This document shows positions 32,730-41,045 of a stretch of 64,000 bases of DNA, one piece after another (position 1 is the first letter of the stretch; each line of letters starts with the position of its first letter). This DNA is from Solwaraspora sp. WMMD406 (GTDB lineage Bacteria > Actinomycetota > Actinomycetes > Mycobacteriales > Micromonosporaceae): the NCBI RefSeq assembly GCF_029626025.1, contig NZ_JARUBF010000001.1, forward strand, positions 186,001 through 250,000, given 5' to 3'. The position numbers and the translations under genes were made by a program. The notes below the pieces were generated by a model that was given only the letters and a program-made list of their open reading frames with translations, searched no databases and was not told the DNA's origin.

Positions 32730-33023
32730 CTACTCCGCGGTGACGTCGTCCGCCGCCGCGTCGGTGTCGACGGGCTGGTCCGCCTGGCTGGCCGGTCCGG
32801 CGGCCTGCTTCGGGTTCGTCCAAGAGAACTCGATCTCGATCGCGAACTCGTCGGTGTCCTCCTGTTCGATCTCCAACTCGCACCGCACCTGGTCGGCGAC
32901 GGAGATCGCGCCGCCTGCTCCGTAGAAGACCTGTCCGTTGTCGTCCAGCTGACTGGCCAGCTGGCGCAGCCACGCGGCCAGATCGGCTCGGGAAACGGTC
33001 CGGGTGTCTTCGTAGATGTCCAC
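32730..33023 (-). CDS. Amphi-Trp domain protein
   Basis: About 97 residues (GTG at 33023 after aagga; a GTG at 33044 is also in frame). The sequence VDIYEDTRTVSRADLAAWLR, then LASQLDDNGQVFYG and IEIEFSWTNP, matches the amphi-Trp domain seen in small actinobacterial and archaeal proteins. The C-terminal 25 residues are acidic and Ala-rich. Function unknown. Confidence 0.78.
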   Translation of the reverse strand: MDIYEDTRTVSRADLAAWLRQLASQLDDNGQVFYGAGGAISVADQVRCELEIEQEDTDEFAIEIEFSWTNPKQAAGPASQADQPVDTDAAADDVTAE

Positions 33024-33109
33024 GTCGCCATCCTTACATTCCACTCACGACTGACTGCGGGCCGGGTGGGTACGGAGCCGGCGGAAAGCGGGACAGGGGT
33101 CGACGCGAA

Positions 33110-34198
33110 TCAGGCTGACGACGAGCGTGACCAGCCCTGCGGGCCGTCGGCGACGTCGGTGGCCACGTCGGTGGCGGCGTCCGCGGCCTGGGCGTCCCAT
33201 CGAGACACCCTGGCCCGCTTCCCCCACGGAGGTGCCGGAGCCGGCCGGGGACGCGGTACGGTCAGGTCGGCGATCGGCACGTACACCTGGGCGTCCACCG
33301 CGTCGGCCCAGAGCAGGGCGGCGGCCACGCTGCTCGGCCGCAGCCGGGGATCCCGGGCCATCGAGCGGAGGCACAGGTCGACCACGTCGGCGGGCAGTCC
33401 GTCGATCGGCGGCAGTGGTTCTGGCGCGATGTGCCGGGGCGGCCGTCGCATGCCGGGTTTCAGCGGCCACGGCAGCCGGCCCGCCAGGCAGAGGTAGAGC
33501 AGCACGCCGGTCGCGTAGCTGTCGCTGGCCGGGGTGGCCGCGCCACCGTCCCACCGCTCGGGTGCGACGAACGCCGGCGTACCTTGCAGGCTGCCGTCGG
33601 GATCGGTCTCCGCCCAGCCGGCCGCCTTGGCGATGCCGAAGTCGAGTACCTTGGCCCCGGACGGCGTGAGCACGACGTTGGCCGGCTTGATGTCGCGGTG
33701 CACGATTCCTTGGGCGTGGGCGGCGGCGAGCGCGGCGCTGACCTCGGCGCAGATCCGGACCGCTATCCGCCAGTCGAGCGCTCCGGTCGCCAGGTGCGCG
33801 GAGAGTGTCAAGCCTTGGACCAGTTCCATCACGATGTACGGGCCCGGTTCCCCGTTCGGGCCGTCGGCCAGGCCGAAGTCGTGGACGCTGGCGACGTTGG
33901 GGTGGGCCAACCGTGCCGCCGCCCTGGCCTCCCACCGGACCTTTTCCAGCAGCGTCTCGCGGTCGGCGCGGTCGGCGCGGTCGGCCGCGATCATCTTGAC
34001 CGCCACGGGCCGGTCGAGCACTTCGTCGTGCGCCTGCCACACCTGTGACATGCCGCCCACGCCGACCAGCAGGTCAAGGCGGTACCGGCCACCCAACGTC
34101 CGCATGACCTTCCCCACGCCGCCGTTGCACGGATCGACGACGTTCGTCGCCGCTTCCCTCTTCTCGTCGTCCCGGTGGTCGGAGACCACCAGCTTCAT
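33110..34198 (-). CDS. Soluble Hanks-type serine/threonine protein kinase
   Basis: 362 residues. The kinase domain spans about residues 38-290: LLVGVGGMSQVWQAHD, the ATP-anchoring Lys in PVAVKMIAAD, the catalytic loop HRDIKPANVVL, the Mg loop DFGIAK and the substrate loop GTPAFVAPERWDG. No transmembrane helix and no PASTA or other sensor domain is seen; the C-terminal tail is Ala/Pro/Arg-rich. The kinase is therefore cytosolic. ATG at 34198 with ggggta upstream; the frame is open further, but only with low-complexity residues. Confidence 0.9.
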   Translation of the reverse strand: MKLVVSDHRDDEKREAATNVVDPCNGGVGKVMRTLGGRYRLDLLVGVGGMSQVWQAHDEVLDRPVAVKMIAADRADRADRETLLEKVRWEARAAARLAHPNVASVHDFGLADGPNGEPGPYIVMELVQGLTLSAHLATGALDWRIAVRICAEVSAALAAAHAQGIVHRDIKPANVVLTPSGAKVLDFGIAKAAGWAETDPDGSLQGTPAFVAPERWDGGAATPASDSYATGVLLYLCLAGRLPWPLKPGMRRPPRHIAPEPLPPIDGLPADVVDLCLRSMARDPRLRPSSVAAALLWADAVDAQVYVPIADLTVPRPRPAPAPPWGKRARVSRWDAQAADAATDVATDVADGPQGWSRSSSA

Positions 34199-34341
34199 CC
34201 GTACCCCTTGATCAGGAGAGGGAAACGCCGCCGGGTGGTGACCCGGGCCGGGTCGCCCGGAGTGGTGACCGGCCGGTGCCGGCACCGGCCCTGGCGGGTT
34301 CGATGCCGGCACCGGCCGGTCGGCGTGAGCGAAACGGACAG

Positions 34342-35760
34342 TCAGCCCACCGGGCTGGTGAACGCCGGCTGCGGGGTCACGACGCGCTTCATGGCGGCCC
34401 GCACGGTGTCCGCCACGTCGGCGTCAGCGCGGGCTGGTGCGTCGTAGAGGTGTTCGAAGGTGCCGGAGACGTCGACGATCACGTGGGTGGAGCCCGCGTG
34501 GTTGTAGATGTTGAATCGGAAGTCTGGTCCGATCCAGGCGAGCGCGGCGTTCGGCACGGTCTCCCCCGCGTACGGGTTGAGGGTGCTGGCGAGCGGCTGC
34601 CCGACTCCGGGCATCTGCGGCCAGATGGTGAGGTGGGTGTTGGCGGTCGGGTTCACCGCGGTGACGTTCGCCGACAGGACCCACGTGTTCTGTGTACCGA
34701 CCGTGCCGGGGCTGGTGATCGTCGCCGTGGCCGCCGGGCCGAGCGCGCCGGGGGCACCGAGGCCGATCCGGGTGTCGGTGATCCGGGTGGGGGTCACCGG
34801 ACGGAACCGCATCCCGTAGCCGTCGAAGCTGACGTCGAAGGCACCGACGAGGTCGACCACGACGTGCGTACCCATGGCGGACCCGTTGTGGATCGCGATC
34901 GACGGCAGCTCGGGGCAGGGGTAGTGCACCGGGCAGCGAGCGACCGGCACGATCGCCAGGTTGGGCACGGTCCGGCCGGCGGTGAAGTTGAGCGTCGACG
35001 CGGTCGGCACGTCACCGATGCCGTTCCAGGTGGTCAGGTGCCCGTTCGCCAGCGGGCTGACGGCGGTCACGTTGACGACGACGGCTCGGGCGGCCGGGTT
35101 GTAGAAGTCACCGAAGTCGATCGGGATGGTGACGACGTGACCGCCTTCGAGTCGACCGCCGAAGCTGGGATCACGGGTGTCCAGGATCCGGAGAGGTTCG
35201 AACGGGTAGTACTCGCTGCCGGTCACGGCCTCGGCGGCGGAGATGTAGTAGCCGGTCACGTCGGCGATGACCTGGGTGCTGCCGCCTCGGTGCAGGATGG
35301 ATACCCGGCCGCCGGTGCCGACCGGCACGGTCACGGAGTTGGCGATGGTCTTGCCGGCGGTGAAGTTCAGGTTGGAGGTCGCGGGCTGGGACCCGCCGGT
35401 CGGGAAGACCGTCAGGTGCCCGGCTGCGGTCGGCGCGGTGACGGTGACGTTGAGCACGACCGCGGACACACCAGTGGCCGGTACGGCATGCAGCCCGGCG
35501 ACCTGCACGTTGGTCACCTGGTTGTCGGTGACCGCGCCGGCCGGGGCACCGAGTCCGATACGGGTGTCGAGCAGCCGCGCCGGCCCGACGGAGTTGAACG
35601 TGCCGACCGCACCCGTCGGAGCGGCGTTGGCCGACGTGGTGGCCGATGTGGTGGCCGACGCGATGGCCGGCTCGGCGTGGGCGGGACTCGGACTGGCTGC
35701 GAGGGCAGTCAGCAGTGCGACGGCGCTGGCACTGGCGCCAGCGACGCGGATTGCGCGCAA
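34342..35760 (-). CDS. Secreted three-repeat surface protein
   Basis: 472 residues. A signal peptide (RAIRVAGASASAVALLTALA, ending SPAHA) is followed by three repeats of about 130 residues, each starting PARLLDTRIGLGAP, LRILDTRDPSFGG or TRITDTRIGLGAP. Each repeat continues with VVLNVTVTAPTAAGHLTVFP, then SNLNFTAGKTIANSVTVPVG and STQVIADVTGYY. Such repeats occur in extracellular proteins of actinobacteria, sometimes beside hydrolase domains, and are thought to bind cell-wall or other polymers; no catalytic domain is present here. The start is put at a TTG after gggggttcc because it begins the signal peptide. Confidence 0.85.
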   Translation of the reverse strand: MRAIRVAGASASAVALLTALAASPSPAHAEPAIASATTSATTSANAAPTGAVGTFNSVGPARLLDTRIGLGAPAGAVTDNQVTNVQVAGLHAVPATGVSAVVLNVTVTAPTAAGHLTVFPTGGSQPATSNLNFTAGKTIANSVTVPVGTGGRVSILHRGGSTQVIADVTGYYISAAEAVTGSEYYPFEPLRILDTRDPSFGGRLEGGHVVTIPIDFGDFYNPAARAVVVNVTAVSPLANGHLTTWNGIGDVPTASTLNFTAGRTVPNLAIVPVARCPVHYPCPELPSIAIHNGSAMGTHVVVDLVGAFDVSFDGYGMRFRPVTPTRITDTRIGLGAPGALGPAATATITSPGTVGTQNTWVLSANVTAVNPTANTHLTIWPQMPGVGQPLASTLNPYAGETVPNAALAWIGPDFRFNIYNHAGSTHVIVDVSGTFEHLYDAPARADADVADTVRAAMKRVVTPQPAFTSPVG

Positions 35761-35880
35761 GGTGGAACCCCCATGTCGAGGACCGGGATCAGCGGTCTGG
35801 TGGATGCCAGCAGCAACCGTCCAAAGTGGCCCATCGCGGCGGCTGGGATCCACACCCTACCGGCTCCGGGTGACATCGAC

Positions 35881-36170
35881 GTGCCCTGTGGGCAGAACAT
35901 CCTCGTCGGCCGGTACAGCAGGCCGGCGAACTGGGCCGGGCCGAGCATGGAGGACGCGGCGCGGGCCGCCGCCGCCCACGACATGATCCTCGACCTGCCG
36001 TACGGCTACGACACCCTGCTCGACCGCGAGTTCAAGAACGGTCACGACCTGTCCGGTGGCCAGTGGCAGCGGCTGGTCGCCGCCCGCAGCCTCTACCGGG
36101 TCGCCCGGCTGCTGGTCTGCGACGAGCCCTCCGCCGCGCTCGACGCCCCTGCAGGCCAGCGGATACCTGC
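35881..36170 (+). pseudogene. Remnant of an ABC exporter ATPase domain
   Basis: The plus frame reads NILVGRYSRPANW, then LPYGYDTLLDREFKNG, HDLSGGQWQRLVAARSLYR and LLVCDEPSAALDA, the Q-loop to Walker B part of a lipid/peptide ABC exporter. Walker A and the membrane domain are absent, and the sequence stops at the coding end of the spermidine-synthase-like gene. It is clearly a fragment, facing the two flanking minus-strand genes. Confidence 0.78.
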
Positions 36171-36192
36171 CGGACGACACCCCGGCGTCGGC

Positions 36193-37839
36193 TCAGTAGC
36201 CCCGCCATGCCTCCCGGCTGTATTCCAACACCCGGGGCTGCAGCAGCGTCGACGCCTCGACCGGCATCCGGTCCCGGTCCGGCGGGAAGACCTCGGCGGC
36301 CCGCAGCACCCGCTGGCCGAGGAAACGCAGCGTCGGCGCGTCACCCGGCAGGGTCAGCGTCGGCGCGCGGGCCGCGTCGGCGGTCGAGGCCGCGAGCACG
36401 AATCCCCAGTCGCCGAAGGACGGCACGTCGACGTGGTACGGCGTACCGACGTATCCGGCCCGCAGGATCGACGCCTCGATGCTCCAAAACGCGCGCGGGG
36501 CGAAGTACGGCGACCCGGCCTGCACCACCAGCCGTGCCTGCGGGGCGAGGACGTTGCGGATCAGCGCGTAGAACTCCACCGAGTACAGCTTGGCGGTGGC
36601 CGTCTGGTCCGGATCGGGCAGGTCGACGATGACCGCGTCGAAGCGGTCCCCGGCGGTCCGCAACCAGGTGAAGGCGTCGGTGTGCACCAGCCGTACCCGA
36701 GGGTCGTCGAAGGATCCACCGTTGAGCGCCCGGATGTCCGGGTCGGTACGCGCCAGCGCCACCACCGCCGGATCCAGTTCGACGAGCGTCACCGACGCCA
36801 CGTCCGGGTAACGCAGCACCTCCCGCAGTGCCATCCCGTCACCGCCGCCGAGCACCAGTACCCGGCCGCGCGGGCCGGCCAGCGCCGGATGGACCAGCGC
36901 CTCGTGGTAGCGGTATTCGTCGACCGAGCTGAACTGCAGGTCGCCGTCGAGGTAGAGGCGCAGATCGGGTCGTTCGGAGACCGCCGACAGCGACCGGGTC
37001 AGCACGATTTCCTGGTAGCGGCTGCGTTCGGCGTGCACCACCGGATCGCGGTAGAGCTGCTGGCGGGTGGTCACCTCGAAGTCCTCGGCGATCAGGAACG
37101 CGCCACCGAGCAGGACACCGACTCCTACGGTGGCCACGCTGACCGCCACCCGGCCACGGGCGGTCAGATCGCGGCGGAACACGGTGGCGACGAGCAGGAT
37201 GCCAGCCAGGGCGTTGACCAGGCCGACCACCAGAGCGCCGCGCAGTTGACCGAACATCGGGATCAGCAGTAGCGGGAACGCCAACGCGCCGAGCAGCGCG
37301 CCGACGTAGTCGGCGGCGAACAGGTCGGCGACCGCGCTGCCGGCCGCCTGTTTGCGAATTCGCTGCAGCAGGACCATCAGCAGCGGGATCTCCGCCCCGA
37401 TCAGCAAACCGAGAACGAAGGCGGTCGCCACCAACGCGGGAACGTACAGGTTCAGCCAGGCGAACGCGGCGTACAGCCCGAACACCGACAGCCCGCCGAG
37501 CAGGGCCAGGGTGAGTTCCACCGCGGCGAACGCGGCGACGGCGTGCCCCTGCAGCGGCTTGGCGGCCAGCGCGCCGACGCCCATGGCGAAGACCATCACC
37601 CCGAGCACGATCGACGCCTGCCCGACGGTGTCACCGATCAGGTAGCTGCCGAGGGCGACCAACGCGAGTTCGTACACCAGGCCGCAGGCGGCGCAGACGA
37701 AGACCGCCGCGAGGACGGCGGGCCGCGCCAGGCGGCCGAACAGGCCGGCACGAGCCGCCGGACCGGGATGACCGGGACCGGTGTCGCCGTGGCCGGCAGG
37801 GTCGGGACCGCCCGGTACGGCGGCCACGACGCTCGACAT
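36193..37839 (-). CDS. Membrane-anchored spermidine-synthase-like protein
   Basis: 548 residues. The first 250 residues form seven or eight transmembrane helices (VFVCAACGLVYELALVALGS, VLGVMVFAMGVGALAAKP and so on); the rest is an aminopropyltransferase fold with VLVLGGGDGMALREVLRYPD and VTLVELDP (SAM/dcSAM site), VIVDLPDPDQ and LYSVEFY. The Asp pair that binds putrescine in true spermidine synthases is only partly matched, so the substrate is open. It is the last gene of a five-gene operon (DUF4178, DUF2617, DUF4247, DUF350, this gene) conserved in actinobacteria; its start shares one base with the DUF350 stop. Confidence 0.9.
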   Translation of the reverse strand: MSSVVAAVPGGPDPAGHGDTGPGHPGPAARAGLFGRLARPAVLAAVFVCAACGLVYELALVALGSYLIGDTVGQASIVLGVMVFAMGVGALAAKPLQGHAVAAFAAVELTLALLGGLSVFGLYAAFAWLNLYVPALVATAFVLGLLIGAEIPLLMVLLQRIRKQAAGSAVADLFAADYVGALLGALAFPLLLIPMFGQLRGALVVGLVNALAGILLVATVFRRDLTARGRVAVSVATVGVGVLLGGAFLIAEDFEVTTRQQLYRDPVVHAERSRYQEIVLTRSLSAVSERPDLRLYLDGDLQFSSVDEYRYHEALVHPALAGPRGRVLVLGGGDGMALREVLRYPDVASVTLVELDPAVVALARTDPDIRALNGGSFDDPRVRLVHTDAFTWLRTAGDRFDAVIVDLPDPDQTATAKLYSVEFYALIRNVLAPQARLVVQAGSPYFAPRAFWSIEASILRAGYVGTPYHVDVPSFGDWGFVLAASTADAARAPTLTLPGDAPTLRFLGQRVLRAAEVFPPDRDRMPVEASTLLQPRVLEYSREAWRGY

Positions 37840-38264
37840 CAGCTGATCGCCGCCGCGACGATGGCCCCGGTGGCGAGGTGGATCACGGCGGTGACCCAGA
37901 CGGCGGGGTGCGCCTCGGCGTCGACCAGGATGTCGCCGAGCTTGCCGGGGGTGACGGCGTCGAGCAGCACGAACGACAGCGCCATCACGGCCAGACCGAG
38001 GAGGCCGTACGCGCTGGTGCCGAGCAGGCCGACGACGAAGTCGTTCTCTCCGGCGGCGATCGCGGCGACCACGATGGTGCCGACCGCGAGGAGGTTGGAG
38101 GCCAGCACCACGGTGGCGTTGCGGTTGCGGTCGACCCAGATCTGGTCCCGCAGCCGGCCCGGAGTGATCACGTCGACCAGTACGTAGCCGATGGCCATCA
38201 GGACCAGGCCGACGCCGCCGTAGGCGAGGGTGAGCAGCAAATCGACGAAGAGTGTACGCAGCAT
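37839..38264 (-). CDS. DUF350 membrane protein
   Basis: 141 residues with four hydrophobic segments arranged as two similar halves (YGGVGLVLMAIGYVLVDVI and GLLGLAVMALSFVLLDAV, each followed by TPG+L). This duplicated pattern is typical of DUF350. ATG with ggag about seven bases before. The gene lies between DUF4247 and the spermidine-synthase-like gene; the role is unknown. Confidence 0.88.
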   Translation of the reverse strand: MLRTLFVDLLLTLAYGGVGLVLMAIGYVLVDVITPGRLRDQIWVDRNRNATVVLASNLLAVGTIVVAAIAAGENDFVVGLLGTSAYGLLGLAVMALSFVLLDAVTPGKLGDILVDAEAHPAVWVTAVIHLATGAIVAAAIS

Positions 38265-38288
38265 GAGGGGCTCCAGATGGTTAAGGGA

Positions 38289-38714
38289 TCACTTGCCGGT
38301 GCCGGGACCGCCGCCGCGGGTGGTGCTGCCACGGGTCCAGCTCCAGGAGTTGCCGACTGTGGACCGGTACCGGGGGTAGGCCGTCGTCATCCGTTCGACG
38401 AGGATCAGCGTCCCCAACGCGTACGGCAGGATCACCACCGAATCGTCGCCGTACCGCAGGTAGTAGCGGTCCGCCTGGGTGTGCTGGTCGTCGGGCCGGA
38501 ACGTACGGGTGAGTTCCTGCATCACCTGCCGGGGCGCGCGGTCGGACCGAAAGCCCTTGGCGTCGGAGCCGATGTCGTCGACGACCGAACGGGTGTAGGT
38601 GCGTTCGACGTAGCTCCGTGGGGAGAACGTCCCGAACGCCAGGCCGGAGCAGGAGACGACGACGCCGACCAGGGCGGTCAGCACGCCTCCGATGATCCAT
38701 TTACGGGAAGTCAC
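38289..38714 (-). CDS. DUF4247 protein
   Basis: 141 residues with one N-terminal membrane helix (WIIGGVLTALVGVVVSCSG, perhaps a lipoprotein because of the Cys) followed by YVERTYTRSVVDDIGSDAKG, DRYYLRYGDDSVVILPY and RYRSTVGNSWSW. This agrees with DUF4247. Overlaps the DUF2617 stop by four bases. Confidence 0.85.
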   Translation of the reverse strand: MTSRKWIIGGVLTALVGVVVSCSGLAFGTFSPRSYVERTYTRSVVDDIGSDAKGFRSDRAPRQVMQELTRTFRPDDQHTQADRYYLRYGDDSVVILPYALGTLILVERMTTAYPRYRSTVGNSWSWTRGSTTRGGGPGTGK

Positions 38715-39214
38715 GAGATCGTCACCACCGTTTCGGTCTCGACGAGTTCGGCGGTCTGGGGATAGGCGTGCCAGGTTCGCCAGGTCACCGCGTCCTCGCC
38801 GAACCGGGCGTACAGGGCGGTCACCGCGTCCGGGCTGCCGGCGAAGACGCCGACCAAGCCGTGTGGATCGTCGGCGAGGCGGTCCCGCAGGTCGGCGACC
38901 TCGCGGGTGAGTTCGGCCGCGTCGAGGACGCGGATCCGGGCGGCGAAGCGGTAGCCGGCGCCGTCGTCGACGCGCGGCGGCAGATCCCGGCGCGGACCGG
39001 GCAGGCAGGCCACGGTTTCGATCAGGTCACCGGCGGGACCGGAGAACACCACCTGGTGTGACGCGCCGAGTAGCCGCAGCCGCAGCCCGGCCGGCCGAGC
39101 CGGTGGCAGCGGTATTTGGAGAACGTGCAGCGCGGGCTGTTCGGGCAGACCCAGCGCGAAGCTGAGATCGGCGGCGGTGGTGTCGGCGTACGGTGCGTCG
39201 AGCGTGACCAGCAT
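38711..39214 (-). CDS. DUF2617 protein
   Basis: 167 residues, soluble. The sequence LVTLDAPYADTTAADLSFAL at the N-terminus, SHQVVFSGPAGDLIETVACL in the middle and VTWRTWHAYPQTAELVETET at the end agree with DUF2617. It is placed one base after the DUF4178 stop. The family has no assigned function but is constant in this operon. Confidence 0.85.
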   Translation of the reverse strand: MLVTLDAPYADTTAADLSFALGLPEQPALHVLQIPLPPARPAGLRLRLLGASHQVVFSGPAGDLIETVACLPGPRRDLPPRVDDGAGYRFAARIRVLDAAELTREVADLRDRLADDPHGLVGVFAGSPDAVTALYARFGEDAVTWRTWHAYPQTAELVETETVVTIS

Positions 39215-39215
39215 G

Positions 39216-39875
39216 TCAAGCGGTCCGTCCGGTCGACGGCTGACCACCGCTGGGATAGATCATCAGCTCGGCCCGGTGCAGGACCTCACCGAGTCCGACC
39301 TCCCACCGCGGCGAGTCGCCGTACCCCTCGAAGGACAGCCGGGCGTTGTCGGGTGCGGTGTAGTCGTGGTAGCGCACCGTCCCGCTGGGCGCGAGCCCGG
39401 TCGCGCCGACACTGGTGAACCGGGCCTGGCCGGATTCGTCGAGCCGGTAGCGCCGACCGGCGTGGTCGATCGAGGGCGCTCCGGGGCGCAGGCCCGGGTC
39501 GGGCGCGGCCTCGGTCCAGAGCACGACTTCGAGGTCCGGGTCGGATTCGACGGACAGCCACACCTTGGCGCCCCGGGCGTCGTCGAGGAAGTGCTCGCTC
39601 CAGGTCCAGCTGCCTTCGGCGAAGTGCAGACTGCCCCGTACGGCGTACGACTGGCCTCGGATTTCCACGATGTCACCGGGAGCGAGCCGGCGTGGATCGC
39701 CGCGCAGCGCGTCGGTGTCCCCGCTGTGGAACGGGTCCACCGGTCCTCGCCCGGACGACTTCGTCGCGCTGGAACGCACCCGCGTACGCCACACGACGAT
39801 CAGCACCGTCACTGTCCCGGCGACCGCGATCACGCATCCGAGTCCGGTGACCAGGTAGGCCATGGTCCCGTTCAT
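39216..39875 (-). CDS. DUF4178 membrane protein, first gene of the operon
   Basis: 219 residues with one N-terminal helix (AYLVTGLGCVIAVAGTVTVL) and a C-terminal DUF4178 domain (PGDIVEIRGQSYAVRGSLHF, WSEHFLDDARGAKVWLSVES, VRYHDYTAPDNARLSFEGYG). Start ATG preceded by gggggg. This is the promoter-proximal gene of the operon that ends with the spermidine-synthase-like protein. Confidence 0.86.
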   Translation of the reverse strand: MNGTMAYLVTGLGCVIAVAGTVTVLIVVWRTRVRSSATKSSGRGPVDPFHSGDTDALRGDPRRLAPGDIVEIRGQSYAVRGSLHFAEGSWTWSEHFLDDARGAKVWLSVESDPDLEVVLWTEAAPDPGLRPGAPSIDHAGRRYRLDESGQARFTSVGATGLAPSGTVRYHDYTAPDNARLSFEGYGDSPRWEVGLGEVLHRAELMIYPSGGQPSTGRTA

Positions 39876-40047
39876 CGCCGCCCCCCATTCCTCGTTTCCT
39901 CGCACTGGTCGAAGACCGTAGCAAGGACGTGCACGTCGACCCATGGGAGGCTTTTGGGTAATCGATTGACCACGATGCGCGACTGACTCGATGTGTCATT
40001 GACGCGGGTCCGGGTATCCGCGCTGTCATCGAGTGTTGGGATGAGAA

Positions 40048-40485
40048 ATGGACTTCGAGCCGACGATCAGGACGGTCGGGACAGCAATCGACACGGCCGG
40101 CGTGGGAATCATCTTGATCGGAGCCGTCGTCGGTACCGTCCGCTTCTTGTCCGGCACATTTCGTAAACACAATCCGACTATGGCCTACCGCCGTTATCGG
40201 CAGGGCCTCGGCCGCGCGGTCCTGCTCGGTCTGGAGTTCCTCGTCGCCGGGGACATCATCCGCACCGTCGCCATTTCACCTACCTTCAGCAGTGTTGGGG
40301 TGCTAGCGCTCATTGTTGCCGTACGTACCTTTTTGAGCTTTTCACTCGAAGTCGAACTTACCGGTCGCTGGCCCTGGCAGGACTCCCGGGCGCAGCGCCA
40401 GCCAGCAGGCCGGACGACCGAGTCCCGACTAGAAGGGACCGGTCAGCCGCGCCCCGGCGGGGATGATCCGGCTGTTCACGGGTAG
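40048..40485 (+). CDS. DUF1622 membrane protein
   Basis: 145 residues with three hydrophobic helices (GVGIILIGAVVGTVRFL, AVLLGLEFLVAGDIIRTVA, GVLALIVAVRTFLSFSLEVE). The arrangement and the motif FLVAGDIIRTVA are typical of DUF1622. The C-terminal 40 residues are hydrophilic. It is divergent from the DUF4178 operon with 172 bases between the starts; no function known. Confidence 0.85.
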   Translation: MDFEPTIRTVGTAIDTAGVGIILIGAVVGTVRFLSGTFRKHNPTMAYRRYRQGLGRAVLLGLEFLVAGDIIRTVAISPTFSSVGVLALIVAVRTFLSFSLEVELTGRWPWQDSRAQRQPAGRTTESRLEGTGQPRPGGDDPAVHG

Positions 40486-40531
40486 TCGACGGCGACCAGG
40501 AGTCAGGCGAGCGTCACCGTCGGGAGGCGTC

Positions 40532-40723
40532 ATGTCAGGCAAACGTCCAGGCAGCAAGGGATACGACACACAGCGTGCCCGGCTACGCAAGGAGCTGGAG
40601 AACTCCGGGCAGGCCAACGACGCGGGGGCCGACGAACGAGCCAACGAGATCCTGCAGACCGAACGCGGTCGCGAAGGTGTCCTGCGTACCGAGCGTGGTC
40701 TGGGGCCCAAGGGTGAGCGGTAA
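40532..40723 (+). CDS. Small charged conserved-type protein
   Basis: 63 residues (MSGKRPGSKGYDTQRARLRK, ending RTERGLGPKGER) with more than 40% charged residues and no membrane segment. ATG with ggagg seven bases upstream. It resembles small hydrophilic proteins that are common near stress genes in actinobacteria. No function assigned. Confidence 0.6.
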   Translation: MSGKRPGSKGYDTQRARLRKELENSGQANDAGADERANEILQTERGREGVLRTERGLGPKGER

Positions 40724-40739
40724 CCGTCGGCCGGAGTGA

Positions 40740-40970
40740 GTGGCGACGCCGGCGGTCGCGCCCGCGCTGCTGCTGGTCGCGCTGCTACCGGTGGCCGCCG
40801 CGATGCCGGCGCTCGTCGCGCTCGCGGTCCTGGCCGTCGTCACGGTCACCGGAGTGATCCTCGGAAACGTGCATGCCCGGCCGCAACGTCAGGCGATCCG
40901 CGACATCCGCCTCGCCGAGCAACAGTCCCTGGAGAGTACGGAGACCGACTGGCGGCGCCGACAGGACTGA
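40740..40970 (+). CDS. Small membrane protein
   Basis: 76 residues: two adjoining hydrophobic segments (PALLLVALLPVAAAMPALVA, LAVLAVVTVTGVILGN) and a charged tail ending in Arg-rich residues. GTG start with ggag just before it and 16 bases after the preceding stop. The hydrophobic pattern supports a real gene, but it is not a recognised family. Confidence 0.5.
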   Translation: MATPAVAPALLLVALLPVAAAMPALVALAVLAVVTVTGVILGNVHARPQRQAIRDIRLAEQQSLESTETDWRRRQD

Positions 40971-41045
40971 CACCCCGCCCACGATGTCGCCCGACACCTG
41001 CACTGTGGATCCGGCAGGTCTGGAGCGGCGTGAAAAGCTGGGACG

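Noticed and set aside
34276-37272. A 998-codon plus-strand open frame
   Set aside because: Antisense of the secreted repeat protein and the spermidine-synthase-like gene. Only 35881-36170 resembles a protein (ABC ATPase), and that is a fragment.
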